A stretch of DNA of 36,528 nucleotides from Bacillus zhangzhouensis (GTDB lineage Bacteria > Bacillota > Bacilli > Bacillales > Bacillaceae), in the NCBI RefSeq assembly GCF_000715205.1, contig NZ_JOTP01000026.1, forward strand, positions 1-36,528, given 5' to 3'. The position numbers and the translations under genes are program-made. The notes under the pieces were generated by a model, which was not told the DNA's origin, did not search any database, and was given only the letters and a program-made list of their open reading frames with translations. Positions 26,920-33,594 of this stretch are shown piece after piece; the first letter of the stretch is position 1, and each line of letters starts with the position of its first letter.

Positions 26920-27621
26920 GTGGCGTCCTATAATGAATACCCTTTTTGTGTTCCGGTAATAAAAAATTTAGATGAACTCAAAATCACAAACAATGTAACA
27001 TTTTTTGTTGGTGAAAACGGATCAGGCAAGTCAACTTTACTAGAGTCTATTGCAGATAGTTGTGGTTTTAATATAAATGGTGGTGGCCGAAATAATTTGT
27101 ATACTAATAATATAGATGAAACTACACTAGGTTCCTATTTGCGTTTATCTTGGCGACCTAAAATAACAAACGGTTTCTTTTTAAGAGCTGAATCTTTCTA
27201 TAACTTCGCTGCATATTTAGATACTTTAAATCAAGAAAGCGGTGAAGATGTTTATGCTCCTTACGGAGGCACACCACTGCATAAGCAGTCTCACGGAGAA
27301 TCTTTTTTATCTTTGTTTAATAATCGTTTTAACGGAAAAAGTGCTCTTTATTTACTTGATGAACCAGAATCTCCACTTTCTCCAGCAAGGCAGTTAGGAT
27401 TATTGAAAATTATTCACGACCTTTCTACAAAGAGTAACTCTCAATTTATAATAGCTACCCACTCTCCAATTTTGTTAGGGTATCCGGAAGCAACCATTTT
27501 AAATTTTGATGGAAAGAAAATAGAGGAAATACGATATGAAATGACTGAGCATTATCAAATTACCAAATATTTTTTAGAAAACCGTACAGCTATGTTAGAC
27601 CATTTGTTAAATGAAGATTGA
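26920..27621 (+). CDS. AAA/ABC-type ATP-binding protein
   Basis: This cytoplasmic ATPase of 233 aa is counted from a GTG at 26920. It has a Walker A motif GENGSGKST near residues 31-39, a signature-like SHGESFLSLF, Walker B LYLLDEPESPLSP, and a switch histidine in IIATHSPILL. Related stand-alone ATPases of Gram-positive bacteria share the layout, with no membrane domain. The frame stays open upstream and reads ITLQKITFLKDKV, which looks like the true N terminus of the family. The only ribosome site (AAAGGAAGGGGA, 26864-26875) is placed for a start at ATT 26881, which would give 246 aa. I list the canonical GTG as the minimal start. No partner gene identifies its role; such ATPases occur in SMC-like, defence and bacteriocin contexts. 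Confidence 0.8.
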   Translation: MASYNEYPFCVPVIKNLDELKITNNVTFFVGENGSGKSTLLESIADSCGFNINGGGRNNLYTNNIDETTLGSYLRLSWRPKITNGFFLRAESFYNFAAYLDTLNQESGEDVYAPYGGTPLHKQSHGESFLSLFNNRFNGKSALYLLDEPESPLSPARQLGLLKIIHDLSTKSNSQFIIATHSPILLGYPEATILNFDGKKIEEIRYEMTEHYQITKYFLENRTAMLDHLLNED

Positions 27622-27897
27622 ATTTTTCGAAATCTTCAGGAGCACTAATTTACGACTAATAGGTCTAACCTTCAATTCCCCGTTCCTTCTCCAACAATGG
27701 AACGCTGTAATTGTATTTTTTTCATTGGTCAATATACACACACTCTCTCTGCGCTTTTACTCTAAGGATAATAGAAGTTCACACGCGAAACAAACAAGAA
27801 TTACGCAAGAAGTTATAAATTTCAATTAATGTTACTATATTACAAATACTAGTCGATATTAAATGATTGCACAATTGAGCTTTAGGAGGGATTTTAT

Positions 27898-28020
27898 TTG
27901 TTATTTGTGGGCACGGCAATACTTATAGTGCTATGTGTTTCTGGATCTATGATAGAGAAAAGAATAAAAAACATTGAGAAACAAAACGATATCATCATAG
28001 AACTTTTAAAAAGAAAATGA
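27898..28020 (+). CDS. 40-aa small membrane peptide
   Basis: A short gene starts at TTG 27898 with a perfect AGGAGGG ribosome site (27884-27890) 7 bp upstream. The peptide has one membrane segment (FVGTAILIVLCVSG, residues 3-16). A charged amphipathic tail with heptad-like spacing (IEKRIKNIEKQNDIIIELLK) follows, suggesting a short coiled coil on the inner face. It ends 25 bp before a well-formed terminator, so it looks like a complete monocistronic unit. Many Bacillus genomes carry such N-anchored small peptides of unknown function. The minus-strand ORF 27995-28435 overlaps its last 26 bp. Confidence 0.7.
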   Translation: MLFVGTAILIVLCVSGSMIEKRIKNIEKQNDIIIELLKRK

Positions 28021-28435
28021 GCAATAGAAAATATTCAAAATAAAAAAGCAGGCTAGCTCTTCCTGCTTCTTTTTCGTTCTTAAAGCTGATACACCTAATT
28101 CGGTGTTTCAATTTGGTTTGTATTAACATGACATCGAAAAACTTGCTTATATCTTTTCCTAAGATATATTGATCCATATACAACATTAGAATGGCCATCT
28201 GTTTTTTATCCGTAGAAAATAAGATTCTACCAAGGTTAATAATTGTCAAGAAAATGAAAAATGAGATGTAGATGATTGATAAGTTTTTGATAAAATACGC
28301 CAGTAATCCACCTAAGAATAATGGTGCTAGTATGTAGTTAATAGCAAATAATATATATAAATAAGGTCTATTACGTTGATAGCTTCTCAACTCATTGAGG
28401 ATCAATATTTTTGTATATACTGAAAATGTATGCAA
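27995..28435 (-). CDS. Putative membrane protein, possibly frameshifted at its 3' end
   Basis: A 146-aa ORF from a TTG at 28435 has two hydrophobic segments (YLYILFAINYILAPLFLGGL and IIYISFFIFLTIINLG) in the first 75 residues. A polar section follows (TDKKQMAILMLYMDQYILG). The last 30 residues (from FKNEKEAGRAS) are translated straight through the terminator at 28046-28074, which is suspicious. In an adjacent frame, sequence ending VNTNQIETPN stops about 24 bp before that terminator, so the natural C terminus may have been lost by a frameshift. No clear ribosome site is visible and no family was recognised. It could be a decayed member of a Bacillus membrane protein family. Confidence 0.45.
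   Translation of the reverse strand: MHTFSVYTKILILNELRSYQRNRPYLYILFAINYILAPLFLGGLLAYFIKNLSIIYISFFIFLTIINLGRILFSTDKKQMAILMLYMDQYILGKDISKFFDVMLIQTKLKHRIRCISFKNEKEAGRASLLFYFEYFLLLIFFLKVL
28046..28074. terminator. Bidirectional intrinsic terminator
   Basis: Stem 28046-28052 with 28062-28068, loop of 9 nt, followed on the plus strand by CTTTTTC and on the minus strand by a run of T. It ends the 40-aa gene and would also end a minus-strand transcript from the right. Confidence 0.8.
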
Positions 28436-28455
28436 TCATAACACGTCCACTTTAA

Positions 28456-28500
28456 TTTGTATAAAAAGGAAAAAGATTCTCTTTCCCCTTTTTATACAAA
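28456..28500 (-). terminator. Terminator downstream of ycxC
   Basis: Perfect 14-bp arms (28456-28469 and 28487-28500) with an inner GGAAA/TTTCC extension sit 40 bp beyond the stop of the minus-strand transporter gene. The AT-rich stem base supplies the T-rich end. Confidence 0.7.
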
Positions 28501-28539
28501 AAATACAATATAATAATTGAATTTATTATTTGTTTTAGC

Positions 28540-29466
28540 CTATTTCTGATGTGAAGAATTCTGCTTCTTCACTACATTCCCGCCAATCACCCCGCCAATG
28601 ACCAACACAGCCCCGATGATATGATAGATATCAATCGTTTCATGTAAAATGAGAACCCCGGCGCCTATTGTGATAAACGCGGATAGATTGTTAAAGGTGC
28701 TGACCTTTGCAGCTTCAAGATGAGAGAGGGCATAGTTAGATAAATACGCAGTGAGAAGTGATGAAAGAATGCCTAAAAAGAGCATAGACCATACAAAAGA
28801 TGAATGTGTAAAAGGGTTGAAAAATTGCGTCATTGTATGGTTTACCGAGTGTCTAATGAGAGCGACGGCATTGAAAAAGACAAATCCAAAGAATGTCATC
28901 ACGAAGGTGAGTTCAATCACATGGAACCGCCGTGTAACCACCCGGGCAAATACACTGTAAGCACTGGATGACAAGGCAGAAAGTAAAATCAGCACATAGC
29001 CGATCATGTGTGAATGTTTCACATCAATTCCCTTCATCACAAAGAGGAGCATCACCCCGGACACAGAAAGAATGGTAAAGAACACCTGTATCCATGTGGC
29101 ACGTTCTTTTAAAAACCACGCTGCCAGCACCATCGTCAGAATGGGAATCGTCGCCTGAATGATGCCAGCCTCTGACGAAGACGTATACATTAGCCCCCAT
29201 ACTTGAAATGCAAAAAACAAGACAGGGTAAAGCAAGGAAAACGGTACAAGATAGATGAGGTCACGCCATTGAAAGGATAAACGGTATTTCTTACGTAAAA
29301 ATGGATACAGCAAAAGAGCGGCTGCAAAAGAAATTGTAAAGCGGTGTGCCAATAAATCAATCGGATTCGCTGATTCTAATGCGATTTTCACAAATAAGAA
29401 TGAAAAACCAATGATACAGGCGTATGCTATCGCAGCAAAATACGCCTTTTGTTTTGAATTGTCCAC
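28540..29466 (-). CDS. ycxC: EamA/DMT-family transporter (YcxC-like)
   Basis: A 308-aa integral membrane protein with about ten hydrophobic segments arranged as two EamA halves, for example AAIAYACIIGFSFLFVK at the start and AFITIGAGVLILHETIDIYH near the end. EamA proteins are drug/metabolite exporters or permeases of the inner membrane; the substrate cannot be told from sequence. The GTG at 29466 is preceded by AGAGGAGA at good spacing. It is divergent from the MocR regulator and shares a 100-bp region with it. In B. subtilis ycxC and ycxD sit between srfA and sfp in the same way, which supports the symbol. MocR regulators often control a divergent transporter, so YcxD is the likely regulator. 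Confidence 0.88.
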   Translation of the reverse strand: MDNSKQKAYFAAIAYACIIGFSFLFVKIALESANPIDLLAHRFTISFAAALLLYPFLRKKYRLSFQWRDLIYLVPFSLLYPVLFFAFQVWGLMYTSSSEAGIIQATIPILTMVLAAWFLKERATWIQVFFTILSVSGVMLLFVMKGIDVKHSHMIGYVLILLSALSSSAYSVFARVVTRRFHVIELTFVMTFFGFVFFNAVALIRHSVNHTMTQFFNPFTHSSFVWSMLFLGILSSLLTAYLSNYALSHLEAAKVSTFNNLSAFITIGAGVLILHETIDIYHIIGAVLVIGGVIGGNVVKKQNSSHQK

Positions 29467-29485
29467 AAATATTCTCCTCTACACG

Positions 29486-29584
29486 AGCATGCATGCTTCA
29501 GTTGAATTGACCGGTTCTGTCTTTTTATCGTAAACGGATCATCTTAGGTGTACAATAAGAGTTCATGATATCTGTACCGGTACA
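29486..29584. promoter_or_regulatory. Divergent ycxC/ycxD control region with palindromes
   Basis: A perfect 12-bp palindrome, TGTACCGGTACA (29573-29584), lies directly before the ycxD ribosome site. A half-site TGTACA (29549-29554) overlaps a likely -10, TACAAT (29551-29556), 27 bp away centre to centre. The core ACCGGT recurs at 29510-29515. A second palindrome, AGCATGCATGCT (29486-29497), is in the ycxC leader. These are candidate operators for the MocR regulator; no binding is proven. Confidence 0.5.
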
Positions 29585-29597
29585 AGGAGGAAGTAGT

Positions 29598-30935
29598 GTG
29601 AGGAAATATGATCAGCTTGTTCTGAGCTTAAAAGAGAAAATCGAGTGCGGTGAGTACAGGGCTGGTATGAAAATCCCTTCAATTCGCCACTTAGCGGCTC
29701 AATATGCTGTGAGTAAAAGCACGGTCATCAAAGCATTAGACACATTAGAGCGTGAACATCTGCTTTATTCTGTGGAAAGAAGCGGCTATTTTGTCGTGAA
29801 AACAAATCAGTCGGCGGGTAAGCAGGACAGCACATGGATTGATTTTGCTTCATCTGCGCCTGATCCTGTTGTGTTTCCATATGTCGATTTCCAGCACTGC
29901 ATCAACCAAGCGATAGATTTGTATCAAAATGATCTATTTATCTACGGTACAGCCAACGGATTACCATCCCTACTGCCAGTCATTTCAAAGCGATTGATGG
30001 ATTATCAAGTATTTGCAAATCCAGAACAGATCGTCATGACCTCGGGTATTCAGCTTGCTTTATCGATTTTAAGCACCATCCCGTTTCCGAATGGGAAACA
30101 GACCATATTAGTAGAACAGCCGGGCTATCACCTATACCTCCAATATTTAGAGAAAAATCAATTGCCCGTGCGCGGGATTCAGCGGACGGAAAAAGGACTC
30201 GACCTTCAGGAATTGGAGCGCATCTTTCGAGAAGAAGAGATTCGCTTTTTCTATACGATGCCAAGATTTCAAAATCCGCTTGGAACGAGTCTATCGAAAC
30301 AAGAAAAAATAGCGATTGCAGCTCTTGCCGAGGCGTATGATGTCTACATCGTTGAAGATGATTATGTAGCAGATTTAGAATTCGACACAAAAAGAGACCC
30401 GATCTATTCGTACGATCAGGCGGGAAAGGTTATTTATTTAAAAAGCTTCTCAAAAATCATCTTTCCAGGGCTTCGAACAGGAGCTGTCGTCTTACCTGAA
30501 GAACTGATTGGACCTTTTAGTGAACACAAACGGCTCATTGATATCGACAGCTCTATGTTGTCCCAGGCAGCCTTAGAAATTTATTTAAAAAGCGGGATGT
30601 TTGAGCGTCATAGAGAAAGGATGCAAACAACCTATCGAAACCGATCCAAACAGCTAGTGACATGTTTAAAAAACGACCAAGGCGCCTATCAGCTGGGGGA
30701 AGAGGACCCAGCTACCCATACACATCTTCTTCTCGATCGTTCCATTCCAATGAATCAGCTCATTCATCAGCTGAAAAAGGCATCTGTTTACGTTCAGCCA
30801 ATAGACCGCCATTACATCTCTACCTATCAGAAGGCGCCCATTCTTCAGCTGAACATCTGGCATGTGAAAGAAGAGCAAATCACACGCGGAGTCGATTTGT
30901 TAAAGACGGCACTTCAGCAAATCGCACGTTATTAA
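29598..30935 (+). CDS. ycxD: MocR-family regulator (GntR HTH fused to aminotransferase-like domain), YcxD-like
   Basis: A 445-aa transcription factor counted from GTG 29598, chosen because AAGGAGG (29584-29590) lies 7 bp upstream. An in-frame ATG at 29565 would put the ribosome site and operator inside the gene. Residues about 1-70 form a GntR winged helix (YRAGMKIPSIRHLAAQYAVS followed by KSTVIKALDTLER). From about 90 the fold is a type I aminotransferase: MTSGIQLALSIL, YTMPRFQNPLGTS, EDDYVADLEF, and SFSKIIFPGLRTG holding the PLP-binding lysine. Such regulators sense PLP or an amino compound and usually control a neighbouring divergent gene. Its stop overlaps the sfp stop tail to tail by a few bases. 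Confidence 0.92.
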   Translation: MRKYDQLVLSLKEKIECGEYRAGMKIPSIRHLAAQYAVSKSTVIKALDTLEREHLLYSVERSGYFVVKTNQSAGKQDSTWIDFASSAPDPVVFPYVDFQHCINQAIDLYQNDLFIYGTANGLPSLLPVISKRLMDYQVFANPEQIVMTSGIQLALSILSTIPFPNGKQTILVEQPGYHLYLQYLEKNQLPVRGIQRTEKGLDLQELERIFREEEIRFFYTMPRFQNPLGTSLSKQEKIAIAALAEAYDVYIVEDDYVADLEFDTKRDPIYSYDQAGKVIYLKSFSKIIFPGLRTGAVVLPEELIGPFSEHKRLIDIDSSMLSQAALEIYLKSGMFERHRERMQTTYRNRSKQLVTCLKNDQGAYQLGEEDPATHTHLLLDRSIPMNQLIHQLKKASVYVQPIDRHYISTYQKAPILQLNIWHVKEEQITRGVDLLKTALQQIARY

Positions 30936-31624
30936 AGGCGTGACAGTACCTCTTTGCAAGTGAGTGTCTCGACGCTCTCAGCCGCAACAGGCTTTCTTGT
31001 GCACACGGCCATTTGATAAGCAGGATCAAGTGAGTATATATGGACAAAGCAAGGAGCTTCATGATCAGGTAATGTCAAAGTAGCTTGTCCATCTTTTGAC
31101 AGGCGGGCTGTAAAGGACGAAAGACCATAGGATAATCCCTTTCCGGTCAGCTTGATAAAGGCTTCCTTCATTGACCAGAGATGAAAGAAGTAGGCTTCCT
31201 GTCGTTCCACAGGTTGTGAGAGTAAATCCTGATATTCATCATTTGAAAAAAAACGTTTGGCAATCGTAAGATCAATGGGTTTCATCTCCTCAATATCGAT
31301 GCCAACAGGTGCATCATCTACTGCACAAACCACCCAATCGCCAGAGTGAGAAAGGTTAAAATGAAAAGAAGGAATTTGCCGGACGACAGGCTTGCCATTT
31401 TCCTCTGTTTCAAACACAATTTGATCTATAGGAATGGCGTACATATCATGGATGATTTGACGAATCAACACTTCACCTAACAGCGTTCTTCTTGCATCAA
31501 TCAGAAAACGAAATCGCTCAGCCGCAGCACGCTTTTCAGGTGACACAAAGGGCTTCAGCCGATCGATTTGTTTTCGTGCTTCTATCTCTTGTAAGTGTTG
31601 TAATTGGATAGCGAAAATCTTCAT
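30932..31624 (-). CDS. sfp: 4'-phosphopantetheinyl transferase Sfp
   Basis: This 230-aa enzyme transfers phosphopantetheine from CoA to the serine of carrier domains, so it would activate all NRPS carriers in the window. Sfp motifs are intact: RTLLGEVLIR, FNLSHSGDWVVCAVD, VGIDIEE, IAKRFFS, and HLWSMKEAFIKLTGKGLS with the Mg-binding acidic residues. Start at ATG 31624 (MKIFAIQL) matches the start and ~224-aa length of known Sfp and has TTGAGGT upstream; the open frame extends 23 codons further without such support. It is complete, unlike the truncated sfp allele of B. subtilis 168. It lies convergent to ycxD and downstream of its own promoter. Confidence 0.95.
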   Translation of the reverse strand: MKIFAIQLQHLQEIEARKQIDRLKPFVSPEKRAAAERFRFLIDARRTLLGEVLIRQIIHDMYAIPIDQIVFETEENGKPVVRQIPSFHFNLSHSGDWVVCAVDDAPVGIDIEEMKPIDLTIAKRFFSNDEYQDLLSQPVERQEAYFFHLWSMKEAFIKLTGKGLSYGLSSFTARLSKDGQATLTLPDHEAPCFVHIYSLDPAYQMAVCTRKPVAAESVETLTCKEVLSRL

Positions 31625-31648
31625 AACGAACCTCAATTTTTTACATTT

Positions 31649-31677
31649 ATTGTACCATTCGAGGGGGCCGTGCAAAA
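31649..31677 (-). promoter_or_regulatory. Candidate sigma-A promoter of sfp
   Basis: On the minus strand TGGTACAAT gives an extended -10 (TACAAT at 31654-31649), about 25 bp before the sfp start. A TTTTGC -35-like hexamer (31677-31672) is 17 bp upstream; TTGCAC is possible at 15 bp. Confidence 0.5.
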
Positions 31678-31697
31678 GGAAAACAGGAATCATCGTG

Positions 31698-31725
31698 AAA
31701 AAGGCAGCGTGTCCCGCTACTTTTT
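31698..31725 (-). terminator. Terminator of the VOC-fold gene
   Basis: The A-rich left arm with AGCG pairs to CGCT with a T-rich right arm. On the minus strand the hairpin ends in CCTTTTTC. It overlaps the stop codon at 31724-31726. Confidence 0.7.
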
Positions 31726-32314
31726 ACGTCTGTTTGATGACGTGAACACCATTCGGATCCGTCATATTCATCGCCTCAGAATCAGACATTTTCACCTCGA
31801 GTAAGGAAAGGCGTTCTCCTATTTGCCAGTGGATGGGCTGGTTCAAACCAAACAGCAGCTGATCGAATTTTGGTGTATGTACCAAATCAGGAACAGCAAT
31901 TGTTATCTCACGCAGCGCTTCTTCTCCATTCTCAATAACATCTATACGGCGCTGCAATTCGAGCCTGAAACGAAATGGTGTGGAAATAAATGTTCTTCGT
32001 TCCCCAGCTTGGATCGGCCAGTTCAGCTCTTTTGCCTGTACAAGCAGCTGATCATATTCTTCTTCTGTGACCAGAAAGCCGATGTGATCAAAAAGCACTT
32101 TCTTGCTATAACCGAATGTAAGGTTGATATGTCCCTTTCTCATTTCGACAATTCGAAAGCTCGGCTCTTTCTCTCTAAAATCATCCCATTTGAGCGGAGG
32201 GTGAAAAGAACCGTCCTTTGTGAAACGCTTCTTTACTTGAAAGCCTAGTGCAAAGTAAGCCTGTTCTGTCTCTTCAACAAATGGTGTCCAGTAATGATAG
32301 TGGAAAAGCTGCAT
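31724..32314 (-). CDS. VOC/glyoxalase-fold protein of unknown substrate
   Basis: A 196-aa soluble protein. Its start, FHYHYWTPFVEETEQAYFAL, is like the first beta-alpha unit of VOC-superfamily proteins, with the conserved acidic helix and aromatic residues. A second unit follows around FDHIGFLVTEEEYDQL, with the partner strand TFISTPFRFRLELQ. The family includes dioxygenases, glyoxalases and resistance proteins, often with a His/Glu metal site; here HYH near residue 5 and DHIGF near 86 could be ligands, but I cannot assign an activity. The ATG at 32314 has AGGAGA about 10 bp upstream. It sits between sfp and yczE on the same strand; these two are adjacent in B. subtilis. Confidence 0.68.
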   Translation of the reverse strand: MQLFHYHYWTPFVEETEQAYFALGFQVKKRFTKDGSFHPPLKWDDFREKEPSFRIVEMRKGHINLTFGYSKKVLFDHIGFLVTEEEYDQLLVQAKELNWPIQAGERRTFISTPFRFRLELQRRIDVIENGEEALREITIAVPDLVHTPKFDQLLFGLNQPIHWQIGERLSLLEVKMSDSEAMNMTDPNGVHVIKQT

Positions 32315-32377
32315 GAGGACTCATCTCCTGTTTTTTAATATAAGAATATTCAGTTTATTAAATGTAACACAAGAAAA

Positions 32378-32398
32378 CCATTCTCATCAGTAGAATGG
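32378..32398 (-). terminator. Terminator downstream of yczE
   Basis: A 7-bp perfect stem (32378-32384 and 32392-32398) with a 7-nt loop is followed on the minus strand by TTTTC. It begins 8 bp beyond the yczE stop. On the plus strand it is followed by CTTTTTCC, so it may work both ways. Confidence 0.75.
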
Positions 32399-32405
32399 CT
32401 TTTTC

Positions 32406-33050
32406 CTATCGGGTAAGAGTTTGAACGGGTTTCTCTGCCGTTTTTGTAATGAGCAGCTGCAGGAGCCGTGTGGATTGTGGCAAGGAGAAACGAAGCACAA
32501 GTCCTGTAAAAATGGCGGTCAAAATGGTCCCGATTCCGATCGGCCCGCCGAGCATCCATGCAAATAAAAGCACTGTTAACTCAATGCCATTTCGCACCCA
32601 CTGCACGTTCAATCCTGTTTTCGCTGAGATGAGCAGCATTAAAGAATCTCTTGGACCGGCGCCAAGATTGGCCGAGACATAAATGCCAACACCATACCCT
32701 GAAACCACAACGCCCGTAATAAACACATATAAAGCGGGTAAATACCCATGTGGTGCAGGCAATACCGCATTAAAGAAATCTATAAACATACCAATCAGCA
32801 CCATGTTCAGTAATGCGCCGATCTTTGGAAATGATTTTGTAAAGACAGAAGTCAGTGTCACAATGAGTGCACCAATAATAATGGACCACTGTCCAATCGT
32901 GAGTCCAAAGTGCTGAAACAGTCCGTAGTGGAAAGCGTCCCAAGGACCAATCCCAAGAATCTTTCCTTTCACTGTCAGCGATAGTCCAAAAGCTAGTACG
33001 ATCAATCCAACAAAATAAAAAAACCAACGTAAAAGATGTTCCCGCTTCAA
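32406..33050 (-). CDS. yczE: YczE-family integral membrane protein
   Basis: A membrane protein of the YczE/YitT-like type with about five or six hydrophobic segments (WFFYFVGLIVLAFGLSLTVK, IIIGALIVTLTSVF, YVFITGVVVSGYGVGIYV, ELTVLLFAWMLGGPIGIG). Family signatures are GPWDAFHYGL and NLGAGPRDSLML. Start chosen at TTG 33050, giving 214 aa, about the length of B. subtilis YczE. AAGGG lies before it; the ATG at 33086 has no ribosome site. YczE lies next to sfp in Bacillus and, in B. amyloliquefaciens, has been reported as needed for lipopeptide (bacillomycin D) production by an unknown mechanism. Here it may likewise support NRPS output. Terminated at 32378-32398. Confidence 0.88.
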   Translation of the reverse strand: MKREHLLRWFFYFVGLIVLAFGLSLTVKGKILGIGPWDAFHYGLFQHFGLTIGQWSIIIGALIVTLTSVFTKSFPKIGALLNMVLIGMFIDFFNAVLPAPHGYLPALYVFITGVVVSGYGVGIYVSANLGAGPRDSLMLLISAKTGLNVQWVRNGIELTVLLFAWMLGGPIGIGTILTAIFTGLVLRFSLPQSTRLLQLLITKTAEKPVQTLTR

Positions 33051-33181
33051 AAGCCTTCCCTTCTTTCTTAAACACTCGATTTCCATCGTAACATACTCAC
33101 ACGCCCCTTTAAATGGCTTTGCTCAATTGTAATCGCTTAATTATAAAAAGAATTTTTTCGCATCGTAAAAGTCAAAACATC

Positions 33182-33216
33182 AAAACAAGCAGCAAGACTT
33201 TCGGCTTGTTTTTTTT
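33182..33216 (+). terminator. Plus-strand intrinsic terminator without an upstream gene
   Basis: A perfect 9-bp stem (33182-33190 and 33204-33212) with a 13-nt loop runs into eight T residues (33209-33216). The nearest gene to its left is on the opposite strand, so it would end an unannotated transcript. Confidence 0.7.
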
Positions 33217-33455
33217 AACAAAGCGAACCAATTATTCCCTTTTTTTAATAAAAAAAGAAAAAAATTCAATATATATTAACAAAAAATTAATCGTCACCTA
33301 ATAAAAGAATATTTATCTTTAAATAGAAAGGATTGTATGTGATTCGCATCATAAGACCTGTTTGTAAAGATAGATAGATGATGAAATTTGAGATGGAAAA
33401 AGGTTAATTTATTGGAAAGACATAAGCGAATCAATCATTGAGAGGTATATAGTTC

Positions 33456-33523
33456 TAAATGTCTATTTTTGTCGAAAATAGTCATTTAGTCATGTTGAGG
33501 CTTTTGAAATATTATTGATATTC
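33456..33523 (+). promoter_or_regulatory. Inverted repeat and candidate promoter of the surface-protein gene
   Basis: Arms 33456-33469 and 33475-33488 form a 14-bp inverted repeat with one mismatch and a 5-nt spacer, an operator-like element. Seven bp downstream, TTGAGG (33495-33500) and ATATTC (33518-33523) are spaced by 17 bp, a plausible sigma-A promoter about 70 bp before the start codon. Confidence 0.4.
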
Positions 33524-33594
33524 TTTACCAAAGTGTGGGAGGTGAACTGGTACATACCATTATGATCTGAAGCATGGAAAGGGGATGTCAAAGA

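Larger units (their letters stand above)
33087..33594. other. 508-bp AT-rich intergenic region before the surface-protein gene
   Basis: No convincing gene is present. It holds a plus-strand terminator (33182-33216), a long inverted repeat (33456-33488) and a possible promoter (33495-33523). The block 33210-33320 is extremely AT-rich, with A-tracts that could act as an UP-like or bent element. The first part (33087-33180) would hold the yczE promoter. Confidence 0.5.

Noticed and set aside
27611..27829. 72-codon plus-strand ORF overlapping the end of the ATPase gene
   Set aside because: No ribosome site, overlaps the ATPase stop, and the composition is not protein-like.
29565..29597. ATG start of ycxD 11 codons upstream
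   Set aside because: It would place the AAGGAGG and the palindromic operator inside the coding region; GTG 29598 is correctly spaced from the AAGGAGG.
30662..30943. 93-codon ORF in another frame inside ycxD
   Set aside because: Low-complexity basic/serine-rich translation with no ribosome site; a shadow of ycxD.
31625..31693. 23-codon N-terminal extension of sfp
   Set aside because: It covers the likely promoter, lacks similarity to Sfp, and the ATG at 31624 has a ribosome site and the family start.
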